NCBI GenBank assembly: GCA_026826555.1
Contig: JAKSZT010053887.1
Span: forward strand, 69,891,372 to 69,955,371
DNA: 64,000 nt
Origin: Tolypeutes matacus
Lineage: Eukaryota; Chordata; Mammalia; Cingulata; Chlamyphoridae
Reading direction: 5' to 3'
The position numbers were made by a program, and so were the translations under genes. The stretch's first letter is position 1. Each line of letters begins with the position of its first letter. Positions 1-10,871 of the stretch are shown here, in pieces. The notes beneath the pieces are model-generated. The model was not told the DNA's origin. It did not search any database and saw only the letters and a list, made by a program, of their open reading frames with translations.

Positions 1-507
1 AAAAAAGAGAAAAAAAAAAAACAAAACATTAAGCTTTTATACAGTGCCTATTTCACATATATTAAATGCTACCTTCCATACTTCCCATAGCTTTGGGATT
101 ATGATAAAGATTAAAGATTATTAACTTCAATATGTTGCAAATAGACACTGGATGTTGCACACTCCTCAAAATATTCTCCAGTATGGAGATGTAAGTAATT
201 AGAAAGAATCTCTGATTTCACTATATTGTTGTTTTAAAGCCAAGATTTATCAAAATTTGAATTGAATTATTAAAAACATTGACTATGCTGACACACACCT
301 GGGCCATATGCATCAAGAATCTTTAAAATGTTCATAATTTTTATCCCACTACCTCCATTTCTGGGGATTACTTTTATCCTACAGATAAAGTGCAGCATTC
401 AAATAAAAGATTTATGATGTTTTACAATATTATATATAAGCAGTAACTGGAAATATATAAAATATTTAACTAAAGGAAAAGATTAAAATTTACTAATGCA
501 ACCATTG
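1..507. other. Unannotated AT-rich DNA
   Basis: The first 27 bases are an A-rich run that may be the tail of a retroposon cut by the window edge. The rest is AT-rich sequence with no open frame, RNA gene or repeat that I recognise. Confidence 0.5.
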
Positions 508-1444
508 TTCATTCATTTACCACTTATTATACATCTTCGATGATCCAGCCTTATAAGACATCCTCTTATAAGCATGATCCCTGCCTTATAGTGGGTTATA
601 GTCAAACAGGGAGAGAAATCCATGTAAAACATATGATTGTAGATGCCCTGAAAAGAGATGTGCACACTACAAAGAAGAACACAAAGGAGAGTTCAACTTT
701 ACCTTGAAAAGATTACTGTCAGGAACATTTTCATATAGTTGCACTTTAATCTAAATCTTGACATTTGAGTAGGTGTTTGGCAAACAGATTGAAGATCACT
801 AGCATTGGTGAAAAGAGGGACAGAGTAGTGAGAGCCAGGAGGCAGCTGAACAATTTAGGAAACAATTAGAGTAATTCAGGCAAACAATACCCGACAACTA
901 AGCTGAGGCATTAGTTTTGGATGGGACAGAAGGAGCAGCCAATGGGTGATATAAAGGAGGCTCTCTTTTGGGACTTTGTGACATGCCCAGGGCATAGGGG
1001 GAGAATGGGAGGTGAAGGACCCAAAATGATTCCAAATATTCTGACTTTGGAACAAGGATGGTGAAAAAAGAAGGAATCCAAGAGAAAACAAAGTAAAGAG
1101 AAGAGAGGAGAGTGTCTTTTAGACATGAAGAGTTGGAATTGTCTGAGGAGTGTCTAAGGGATAATAACCAATAAAAAGCTGGGTCTGAAGTTTGGACTAG
1201 AGAATAATGGACATATATTATGATAGAAGTCATAGAGAGCATGAGAAAATGAGATATGAAAAGAGGAATGGGAGAGTGCCTTGGGGGACATCTGACACAC
1301 TAAGGAATAGGCAGAGGGAGAAGAGCCCTCAAAAAAAATATGTGACAAAGAATGGTCAAGAGGTGATGGCAAAGAAACCAGTGGATTTGAATGACCCACT
1401 GTCATTGGTGCTATTTTGCAGAGCAGATGTCTGAATAGAATGGT
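508..1444 (-). repeat. Old L2 LINE remnant
   Basis: The plus strand reads as the reverse complement of L2. It opens with a decayed form of the 'cattcatttaccacttatta' start typical of the L2 3' end. It then runs through purine-rich text resembling the non-coding side of L2 ORF2, including a weak match to the L2 phrase 'caaggatgactccaaggttt' near 1020. Minus-strand open frames of about 70-115 codons fall here but are interrupted. L2 is an ancient mammalian LINE, no longer active. The family call rests on remembered consensus patterns. Confidence 0.5.
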
Positions 1445-1755
1445 GAGACTTGGGAATTATCCTGAGTGAAATTGCAACGACAGATATAGGCCATTTTATA
1501 TCATCATATAGCATGCAGAACTGTGAGGAAGAGAATGTAGTCTACAATGTGTACTATGGTCTATGCTTAATGGCAAAGCCCCAGGATGTGTATATCCATT
1601 GCAGGTGATGTGCCACACTAACGAAGGATGTTTATGTTGGAGGTTGTGGGAGGTGTGGGAGGTAGGGCATATGGGAATCCCTATAATTTTTGTGTAACAT
1701 TTATGTAATCTAAGTATCTTTAAAAAAATTTTTTTTAATTTATTAAAAAAAAAAA
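1445..1755 (+). mobile_element. Retroposon family X, 3'-end copy
   Basis: This stretch closely matches the 3' ends of the copies at 14844-15951, 37150-37362 and 58635-60709. Shared words include 'ccaggatgtg', 'gtgccacactaa', 'catatgggaatccct' and 'gtgtaacatttatgtaatct'. It ends in an A/T-rich tail. It is 5'-truncated and lies inside the L2 remnant. A target-site duplication could not be resolved with confidence. Confidence 0.75.
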
Positions 1756-2238
1756 GTGAATGAACTGTCCAGGTTCAAGAGAAGGAGAAGGGGTGGTAAA
1801 TAGAGTGAGACAGTGGGTTAGAAGACCATATGTTTAAGATGGGAGAGACCTGTGCATACTTTCATAAGAATGAGTTGGAAGTGATTAAGAGGAAAATATT
1901 GAAATTATAAGAGAGAAAGAGCAACTGCTGAAATAATCCAGCCTTTTCTAAGATTTGAAATGCTGTGGGAACAAATAATTTAAATTTAAATAAATTTTAC
2001 AGAGTGCTTAATAAAACAATAAGATCCTTTACATAAGTTAAGTAAAAAAGGAAAGAGGTAAAATTGAATGCATATTATCATATCAACTTTGTAAAACTCA
2101 ATATTTGTTAGAAGAAAGGTTGGAAGAAAATATCTGAAAAGGTTAGGGAATGGTTGTTTCAAGGAATGGAATTTTATATCTTATACCTTGCTGATTTTGA
2201 CAAATTTTACAAAATAAGCATGAATTAATTTTATAATC
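1756..2238. other. L2-flank or unannotated DNA
   Basis: Purine-rich sequence up to about 1960 may continue the L2 remnant interrupted by the upstream retroposon. Beyond that I see only AT-rich single-copy-looking DNA with no gene. Confidence 0.35.
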
Positions 2239-2517
2239 TTTTTTTTTTAAGATTTATTTTATTTATTTATTCCCCACCACCTCGCTGTTCTGAACTCACT
2301 GTCTCCTCTCTGTGTATTCTTCTGTGTTTGCTTGTCTTCTCTTTAGGTGGCACCAGGAACTGACCCTGGAACCCTCTGGAGTGGGAGAGAGGCGCTCAAT
2401 CTCTTACACCACTTCAGCTCCCTGGTCTGCTGCATCTCTTATTGTCTCTCCTCTGTGTCTCTTTTTGTTGTGTCATCTTGCTGCACCAGCTCTCCTGCGC
2501 AGGCCAGAGCCCAGCAG
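2239..2517 (-). mobile_element. DASI-type tRNA-derived SINE
   Basis: On the minus strand this reads as a tRNA-like unit with a recognisable box B, followed by the 'taaagagaagacaagcaaac' style body and an (AAAT)n/poly(A) tail. The tail appears as the T run at 2239-2250. About 120 bp precede the tRNA-like unit and correspond to the upstream half of a dimeric element such as the one at 60901-61373. The architecture matches the tRNA-Ala-derived DAS-SINEs of armadillos. Confidence 0.85.
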
Positions 2518-5297
2518 ATGATGGTATTTTACACATTAACCATTTCATAGTATTTTACATATAAAAAACTTTATTTATGTGTGCTTTCTATAAATGTAAA
2601 AAAAAAAATTGACGTCTGAAAGAAAGATGCTGCCTCTTCACAAGTTGTGATATTTGCTACCTCATAAATGTTCGTCTTTTATTCTAGGTCACATTATACA
2701 GTGTGAATGAAAAACTCTTCACTGTGGGAAAGAGCAATCTGAAATTCTATTGTTGGAAAAGAAAAATTTGGAGAGCATAACATTTGTAGACTGAGGATGC
2801 CATTAACCATAAACCTTATCTGAAATAAAATGTGATACTCATGAATAAAATAGATAATAAAACTATCTTGAAATTGGGCATTTGGTTCTACTTAGAAACT
2901 TTTTTTAAAAATCTGCCAATACATTCATACACTTGACATTTTACAAGCCAAGAAAATTAGAAGTCATTGATCCAGCTGTATCATTACATATTGATCAGCA
3001 TGTTCTATGCCAAAGGTTTCTTCTTTATTAATCCTTTGACAGAAACATGACCACACTGAGCAGTCATTTCCCCCAGAAGGCTTCACTGTAGAGCCTATAA
3101 ATAGAGAATGCATTCTCAGAAAAATGCAGCCCAAACAAGGCTTCTTTATATGTGGTTGAGTCAACTGCAGCTCCATTGCACTACTGGGTTATAAAAATAT
3201 ATTTCATTTTTATTATTTAGTACTGCAGCAAAATGAGAACTTGGAACTACAATCAGTATCATTTAATTTTCCTTGAGAACATTTAAAATTGGAATAGGAA
3301 AATCACATTCAACTTAATATTTCACCATCTCCTTTGACTGTTTTCATTTTTCCTTTAATGAAGAAAAAAGAAAAGTTATATATTCAAATAATTGCCCCAA
3401 TATCTTTAAAAGTGAAATCACTGAAACAGAGCTGTTTATTGTTCTATTCAAAGTTTGGAGTGTATGCAGCTTTCTTGATATATAGGGGCTTGCTTTTTCC
3501 ATTAAGTACTGAACTTGGATATAGTTTTTCTAATCAATTCTACCATGTACTAGATCCTAAGTGGGAAAAGTACTGAAGAAATATACATCTGTTTATTATT
3601 TGAATGCTGCAGGTAAAGAAACTGAACTGTTTAGTATACATTTGGTTTAAAACATAAGGTGAGCCTAGACAGCATTTATTTAAAACAAGAATATTATTTA
3701 AATTTATCTTACTATTTAAAGAAATCCTCTGCAAAGAATGCCTTGACCTGCTGCATTTTAATAGATGTTGCAGTACAAATTTATTAGCAATTTCAACTCC
3801 ACAGTGGAGGAGTTTTGAGCTTTTTCAAATCCTTAAATGATACAAGAAAATTCTCCTCTTGGAACCTGGACATGATTTCAACTCTCAGTTGAAAAGCCCA
3901 TAACTAAACAAATAATAAAATCTGTTATTGAATCCATATCCCCTATATAATATAGCTTTTTAAAAAGTGGTTTCTCTGTGCAGTCAATAAGGAACATAAA
4001 TCCTTTCCACTTGAGTGCCAAGAATTTCCCCAAATCCAAGAAGAAGTAAAAAAAGAAATTTGCATCTTAATAATTAAATTGACTTTTATTCTCCAAGAGA
4101 TACTGTACTAGGCTTATAATATAGAAAATAATTCTGGATTTTATTATTTGGAACATGTTTGGGAGAGAAGAAAACACTAGTTTAAATAAATAAATAGGCC
4201 CATAATTGTTTTTCTCACTTATATAACAGACTGATACGCAACTAAATTTTGTCTTTGGGGAAATGGCTCAGGTAGAAAAAAAAAGAAAAATCTTCCAGAC
4301 ATTAATTTCCTTAGCAAACCAAAATCAATATTCAAGTTTTCTTCTTCAAGGAAATGTTTTAATTTCGAAATCTCTGCTGATAGGCCATTCGGCATACTCT
4401 AAATAATGAGAGAATATCTTCTCTCTCTGACTCCCCATGATACCTTCTGAAACTAGTTTACATTAATCCTAAACAGGTCTCTCTACTTCCAAAAAGCTCA
4501 AGCCCTCTTTGTCCATAAATACCATGTAGATTCCTACCTCAATATAGCAGGGTTTTTTTTGCATGATTTCCTTTCACCTCAACTTTCAACCAGAGCCACT
4601 GTTAAGACAGTGTTTTTGTGTGTTGCCCATCCGTAAAGTTTTTCACAATAACTCAAGGCAACATTCATTCCCATTTCTACTGATCTCCTGCAATTTTCTT
4701 TTGTACCCTACACAAGAGACATTAAACTGTCTTGTAATCTTTTATAATTAAAATATGTGAATGCTTTATCTCCTTATAAAATTATAAGCTCTTTGCAAAC
4801 AAAAGCCCTCTTATGTATGTATTTTACAGGTTCATAATATTTTGATGCTGCCTTTTGCAAATTGAAGTGATGAAAATAAATAATTGCAATTTATTTTAAA
4901 ATAAAGTTTGCTTTACTTTTTATTTTAAAGGAAACACATACATATTTATTGTAAGAGATTCAGGAAAATTTTAAAGTATAATGGAGGAAAAGATATTGTA
5001 ATCCTATCACACTGAGTAAACCACATTTTAAAAAATTAAGGGCTTACTTTTTCTATACATATATGTTTTGCTGTGTTAATATTTTACATGCTTTCTTATG
5101 TTTTTTTTCCACTTGATAATAGATCATGGACAGATCCATACTATAATGCTACAATGTATAGATAAAAGGTATTTAATAAGTCCCTTCTTGGTGAATATAT
5201 AAGCTGTTTCCTATAGTTAAAAAATTTCCTGTAGAAATTTCTGCACATATGTCCACTTATTTCCTTAGGATAAACTCCAAGAAATAAACACCATATA
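2518..5297. other. AT-rich single-copy region
   Basis: No gene or clear repeat was recognised. Text near 4740-4860 ('aattataagctctttgcaaa') may be a worn L2 3' end. The stretch 2940-3180 looks less AT-biased and less repetitive than its surroundings and could be a conserved non-coding element, but nothing in the sequence proves this. Confidence 0.4.
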
Positions 5298-5344
5298 TAG
5301 TTTATCTTCATTATTCATGGATTGCCTATTTGCAAATTTGACTA

Positions 5345-6206
5345 TGTTTTCGTTTGACAAAGGGCTGTCAATGCAAAGTACCAGAAATGGGTTGGCTTTT
5401 ATAATGGTGATTTATTTAAGGTAAAAGCTTATAGGGCCATGAAAAGTCCAAACTGAGGAACATAAGAGGTGCTTTCTCACCAAAGTCAGCTGCCACGTGA
5501 TGAATCAAGATGGCCACAGAATGTCCCCCAGGTTCATCCATGTTGTCATATGCTTTATGACTTCATTTCTTCTTACAGCTGCATAAAAAATTTATATGTA
5601 TCCATTAGATTTAATTGAGAAATGTATATATTTATTCATCTGTGTTTACTTTTTAGTTTTTAATTGTTAATATTTTCAGTTATTAAATGTACAAAATAAA
5701 GTTTAAAAAAAAAAAAAAAAAAGATGGCCACAGATCTCTGCCAAGGTCTCTGCCTTCCCCTCCAGTATCTACCATCATGTCCCAGAGCTCAGCTGTGGGC
5801 AAGTAGGCATAGAGGTTGTCTTCTTCTGGGCCTCTTCTATCAGTCTTGGCTGCTTCACTTTCTCCTGAGTTCAGCTGCAAGCTACCAGGCATATGGCTCA
5901 TCTTTCCCTGGGCCTCATCTCTTTGAGCCTCTCAGAGGCTTCTCTCCTTGCAGCTCAGTGGTGGCAAAACTAGAGTTTTTTTCTCTCATGTGGCAGGATC
6001 AAATATGGCAGCTTCCTTTACCTGTGTGTGTCTGATTCTCTCTGTGCCTCCATTTATACCAGACCCAGCAAGAGGGTGGAGACCCAAGCTGGCTCATGTC
6101 TCACTGAGGTAGTCCAATCAAAAGCATCTCACACACATGAAGAGATTAGTTTTAAGAACATAATCTTTTCTTTTTTGGATTCACAAAATAACTTCAAACT
6201 GCCAGA
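5345..6206 (-). mobile_element. Solo LTR (ERVL-like), itself interrupted
   Basis: It is homologous along its length to the LTR at 28821-29512. On the plus strand it begins 'tgttttcgtttgacaaa' and ends 'caaactgccaga' (ancestral ...ccaca), so it is a TG...CA element read on the minus strand. A 5-bp target-site duplication, gacta, lies at 5340-5344 and 6207-6211. Five-bp duplications are typical of ERVL-class retroviruses. Without the 214-bp inner insertion it is about 650 bp. No internal retroviral genes flank it. Confidence 0.85.
5521..5720 (+). mobile_element. Poly(A) retroposon in the LTR
   Basis: A 200-bp insert is flanked by a perfect 14-bp duplication, 'aagatggccacaga' (5507-5520 and 5721-5734). 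It ends in about 17 A residues preceded by 'aataaag'. The sister LTR at 28821 shows the uninterrupted site. These are hallmarks of L1-mediated target-primed reverse transcription. The first 60 bp resemble the antisense strand of an L1 3' region ('ccaggttcatccatgttgt'); the remainder is unrecognised AT-rich sequence. It may be an mRNA 3'-end fragment or a rearranged L1 copy. Confidence 0.85.
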
Positions 6207-7049
6207 GACTACTTGCTAAAATTTATTTGTAACCACAAAATCAATGCTCACAGTGTTCTTACAGTCATTCACAGACATGGACAGAGTGGTGAAAATTTTG
6301 AGTCACCTGATGCACACATTCCCAGCTGAGATCAAAGGTAACACTCTGCCTTCTTTGTCGGCTCTCATGCTGTAAACAAATGTCCTGTTCACTGTATACT
6401 TAGTGTACATTATTCTCATTTTTGTACATTTTATTGGTGATTTCCATGTTTAAAATGGTCTCCAATGCAGTGCTGAAGAGCTGTCTAGCATTTCTAAGTG
6501 CAAGAAGGCTGTGATGTGTCTTACAGAGAAAATACATATATTAAACAAGCTTCATTCAGACTTGAGTATAGCACTGTTGGCCACAAGTTCAATGCAAACG
6601 AATCAACAATATTAAATAAGGCATCTTTAAACAAAACACATATAAAACAAAGTTATATGTTGATCATTTGTGCAAGCATTGTGGCCAAACTCTCACAGGA
6701 ACATATCCCTGTATTTCCTTTAGGAGAACTGGTTCACTATTCACTAATTCATTGTTCATGATGACTTTACAGGACATAACTTCTACAAATAATATGAACT
6801 GACTGTATAGTGAAGGGTGTAAAGTTCTCAGAAAAGTACTTGATGAATAGTAAGGACTCAATAAAGGTTAGAGGGAGTCAGATAACTGAAATTGCTGGAT
6901 CTAAACAATTGTATATTTTGTTGGTTTAACAACCATCTAGAAAATCAAGCTGATTCATACATGCCACCAGTGTACAAAGGGTTTATTTTCTTGCAACTCT
7001 GTCCACTTTTTTAATATTTGAAAATTGTAGTAAACATTAATACTACACA

Positions 7050-7450
7050 CCAATGTATACATTCTCCTTTCCTTCCAGGTTGAGGGAAAATTACTTTTCT
7101 CCACCCTCTTGAAATTAGCTGTAGGCATATGACTTGTTTTGGCCAATAAATGTGGGTAGAAGTGACTCCTGTCACTTCCAGATAGAAGCATTTAAGAGCT
7201 GGTGCACACTTTTTCATGTTCCCCCTTTCACCTTCTGCACCATCTAAAGAAGTTGCGTCTTCAAGATGGTGCTTCTACAAGATGGTCGATTCAATGAGTT
7301 GTAGCATAAAGGACAGTTGCCCTGGAAAGCCTTCCAGACCTGTAGAGGATGGCAGCTTGACTAAGAGAAAATTATTGAGGTAAACCTCTAGAATTTAGGA
7401 GCTATCAATTACCTCAGCATCATCTGCCTATCCTAACTGAGGAAACTATC
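7050..7450 (+). repeat. Ancient LTR-like repeat
   Basis: Text such as 'gacttgttttggccaataaa' and the end 'cctatcctaactga' matches a placental-wide LTR-type repeat that I remember but cannot name with certainty. It is heavily diverged, with no target-site duplication seen. The unannotated stretch 6808-7049 before it is AT-rich. Confidence 0.45.
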
Positions 7451-7524
7451 TAGAAAGTAAAAAATTCTTACCATCTGATTTGCTTGGTTACTAATTACAT
7501 ATTACATATCTTTCATATCATTTT

Positions 7525-7625
7525 TTTTTCTTTTTTTTTTTTTTAAGATTTATTTATTTACTTTAGCCATTTAAACCCCCCCCCCTTACCCATTTTGCTG
7601 TTTTGTGTCCATTCGCTGGGCAATT
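7525..7625 (-). mobile_element. 5'-truncated DASI SINE tail
   Basis: A T run, 'aagatttatttattta', a C-rich stretch and 'tgtgtccattcgctgggcaa' are the tail end of a DASI SINE read on the minus strand; the tRNA-like head is absent. A 14-bp duplication, 'tttcatatcatttt', flanks it (7511-7524 and 7626-7639), so truncation happened during insertion. Confidence 0.85.
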
Positions 7626-7639
7626 TTTCATATCATTTT

Positions 7640-9139
7640 AAAAATTGGGGTGGGGAGAGGACTGCCTATATATGTTTTCTGGGAAAGTGTTTGATTTTTA
7701 ACCATAAACTTATAGGGAGTCTATATTAGCCCATTCCTTACCCCTTCTCATATCCTCAAGAATTCTGTCACACTTGAGAACAGATAAAGTATCAGACCTC
7801 TGAGGCAAAAAAACAAAAGCATCACATATTGCACCTTAATCTTGAGATAGATATCAGAATGGAAATATCAAAATATCTTGCTCCCTTCTTGTATATTCTC
7901 CACAGCATCTAAAACATTGCTTATTGTCAAATAAGTACTCAACAATAGCTCAACAGGATTTAATAAGCTGAAAGCTAAATGAGATCTGGAGCTGTTCAAG
8001 CTCAACCACCTCATTTTACAAATGAGAACACTGAGATGCCAATGGAGGAAATAGCATGGTTCCCATAAGAAACAGAGCCATCAAAAATCTCACACATCAC
8101 TGTAAAACAAATTCTCCAAAACCTATCTCCAGTGTTAATATGATACAAATTACGTAATGCATTCAAAATGCCATATTTGCTAGACCATCCTTGAATACTT
8201 AAATATAATTGTACAGTTTACTAATTTTTTAAAGGAAACTTGAATTAAAGACTCAAATGTACTTTTGTTCTCTGGCCAGCTAGACTTCCATGTGATTACA
8301 GAATTACTGGGCAAGATTACAATGAATCATCATACTTCAAAAGACAGGATTAATCATAAACAGTAAGAGTTAAAGCAATGAGAAGTTTTCTCTCCCAAGG
8401 TAATTGGTGTTACCTTACCTACTGATAAAATCCATCAGCTTCAGGTACGTTTTATGAGGCAAGTTCTCATCTAGGTGTGACAGACTGAATCTTTGAACAT
8501 CATTAAAATCAATGGGAGCTCTAACAGCATCAGGAGTGTGGAATTGGGTGCACCCACTCCGAAACTGCTGATGTTCATTTAAGCCCACTGTTCATTTTGC
8601 AAGCAAAAAAATTTATCCCATCTGACAGAGCAATCCAAAGAATCTCTCCAGTTCAGACTTTTTGACCATGAGCTGAAAATTACAAAAAGCTGGTAACTGC
8701 ATGATAAATTATATTTTCCTGCACTTGTTTGCACCCTTCTCATACTAGAGGCCCTGGTCTTAACCATTTTAAAAATAAGGAGTAACCCCAATATGCCCTG
8801 AATATGGACCCCTACAGAAGGAGAAAGCATCTCCTGGTTACAGAGAGAACAGATGTCCACCTGGATTAGATCGTCCATGAACTGCTCCAGTGGTCAACCA
8901 AGATGCTGCAGTCAGTTAGAAACGTGCAGGGTGCTAGCCTTTCTGATCCTGTTTCTATGCAAAGGGCTGAATTAGTCAACAGGAAAACAGCATGTGCATA
9001 GGGCTGCTACAGAGAGGCAAAGAAGAGCAGAACACCTAAGCAGAATCTCAAAAACCAAATAAATTGTATTTCAATTTTTTTTTTCTTTTTCATTGTGAAG
9101 AGTATGGAGAAATAGGATAATCTTTTCGGAATGTGTGCC
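7640..9139. other. Single-copy-looking DNA
   Basis: No gene was recognised. A short piece around 8010-8045 ('cattttacaaatgagaacac') looks like an antisense MIR fragment. A minus-strand open frame of 99 codons (8579-8878) has no recognisable motif and no coding support. Confidence 0.4.
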
Positions 9140-9147
9140 CTCTAAAG

Positions 9148-9407
9148 CAGTGTTTTCCAGTAACGAAGGAGCAATTTTGTTGTTATTTTTCCAATCCCTC
9201 ACAGACTGATTATAATATTAAATTTCAATAAATATTAAGTAATGGAAAAAAATAAATGAAAAATAGAAACATATAAAATACAAGCCCAGTCTTATTATTA
9301 TTAGAGTCAAGAGACATAAAGTTACTCGGTAAATGCTATAAAAGTTTAAGCATTTACTCTCGTTGCACACCAACGCTGGTCTGAAAACCACACTTTGAGT
9401 AGCACAA
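9148..9407. mobile_element. hAT-type MITE with 8-bp duplication
   Basis: The left end 'cagtgttttcc' and the right end, which on the minus strand reads 'tgctactcaaagtgtggt', recall the termini of Charlie/MER5 non-autonomous hAT elements. An 8-bp duplication flanks it: ctctaaag (9140-9147) and ctccaaag (9408-9415), one mismatch. The interior is AT-rich with no open frame. The exact MER family is not assigned. Confidence 0.65.
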
Positions 9408-9628
9408 CTCCAAAGGACTTAACTGGGCTCAGGTCCAGAATAATTACAGCAGTGAGCTTTTTTAATTTTTATTATTTTATTTAATATTTTATCAGCTTGA
9501 TTTCATTAGCAGTAGGATTCAACTCCCAAATCACCAACAACATTAGTTCTATTTTTCCCAGAATGTACTCAAATAGCAGAGTAGATTTGCTAAACATGCT
9601 TGGCACTTCATTTATCGAGTAATATCTC

Positions 9629-9745
9629 CTTCATTCAACATTTACTGAATACAACTCTGTGCCAGGCCTTGCTGGGCACACAGCAATAAAAGACACAGTC
9701 CCGGCTGGCCCTCAAAGGGCCCCTTGCCTTGTCAGGTTAACAGGC
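9629..9745 (-). repeat. L2 3'-end fragment
   Basis: The plus strand reads 'ttcattcaacatttactgaa' followed by 'tgtgccaggccttgctgggc', the antisense of the L2 3' terminus. The flanking DNA to 10370 has no recognised gene. Confidence 0.75.
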
Positions 9746-10871
9746 AGCTCCGACTTTTGCACTTCTTTCATTTTTCCAGGAACTTTGCAATCCTGGACAA
9801 GATTGAAATTAGATCATTGTTGACCAGAACTGTGTTAAATCCCTGTGTCAGTGTCATGGGGACATTATATTACATTAGTGTCTAATTCGCCAATTCCCCT
9901 CTCTTCTACTTCCCTGATGCAACTCCAGGTACTATTTATTTGCTCCTCCTTGTAGCATCTGCCCAAAGAACTTCTAGAGACAATGAATTATTGAATATTA
10001 GTATTTCAGGCAGAATTTTAGTAGAAGGATCAGACATCTGCCAGTTTCTTCAGATGGGGCCAATCCTATTAAAGTCACTTCTATAAAACTTACTCAAATG
10101 ACCTTTATGGGCATACCATGTTGTTGTCTCTTTCTCTTTTTGTGTATAGGAGACTGGAATTTATCAAGAAACTTAGTTAAATTCTTTACATTCTTCTTTG
10201 AGAAAAAAAATCCTAATATTTCTTACAGATTTAAGTGTGATTTGAGACAATATACCAGGTCATATGCTTGCAAACCTCATTTTATTCATAAATTTGTTAA
10301 GTTCAACATATACCTCTATCAAAGTTATATCTCCAAAATTACAGAAATTGAACCTTAAAAAAATAAGGTAAGGGGACTTCATTAAAATTAAAAACTTCTG
10401 TGTGTCTAAGGACTCCACCAACAAAGCAAAAAGATAACCTACAGAATGGGAGAAAACATTTAGAAACCACATATCTGATAAGGGTTTAATATCCAGAATA
10501 AAAAGAGAACTCAAACACAAAAAGACAAACAGCCCAATTTTAAAAAGGGCAAGAAGATTTGAATAGGCATTCCTACAAAGACAATATACAAATGGCCAAT
10601 TAGCACATGAAAAAATGCTCAACAACATTTGATTCAAATCAAAACCACAATGAGATACTACCTCTCACCCACTAGGATGGACGGCTGCTATTAAAAAATA
10701 AATAAAACAGAAAATAACAAGTATTGAAGAGTATGTGGAGAAATAAGAACACTCATTCATTGTTGGTAAGAATGTAAAGTGGTGCAGCTGCTGTGGAAGA
10801 AAGTTTGGCAGTTCCTTGGAAAGGTAAGTATAGAGTTACCATATCACTCAGCAATTTCACTACTAGGTATA

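Larger units (their letters stand above)
5298..6805 (+). mobile_element. Tigger-like DNA transposon, split by an LTR
   Basis: The left part (5298-5344) and right part (6212-6805) join smoothly once the intervening LTR is removed. The left terminus 'tagtttatcttcattatt' and the inverted right terminus ending 'gaactgactg' are degenerate inverted repeats, each flanked by TA (5296-5297, 6806-6807), as expected for pogo/Tigger elements. The body resembles remembered placental Tigger consensus around 'aaggctgtgatgtgtcttac'. Only about 640 bp remain after subtraction, so it is a non-autonomous or internally deleted copy without a usable transposase. Confidence 0.7.
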
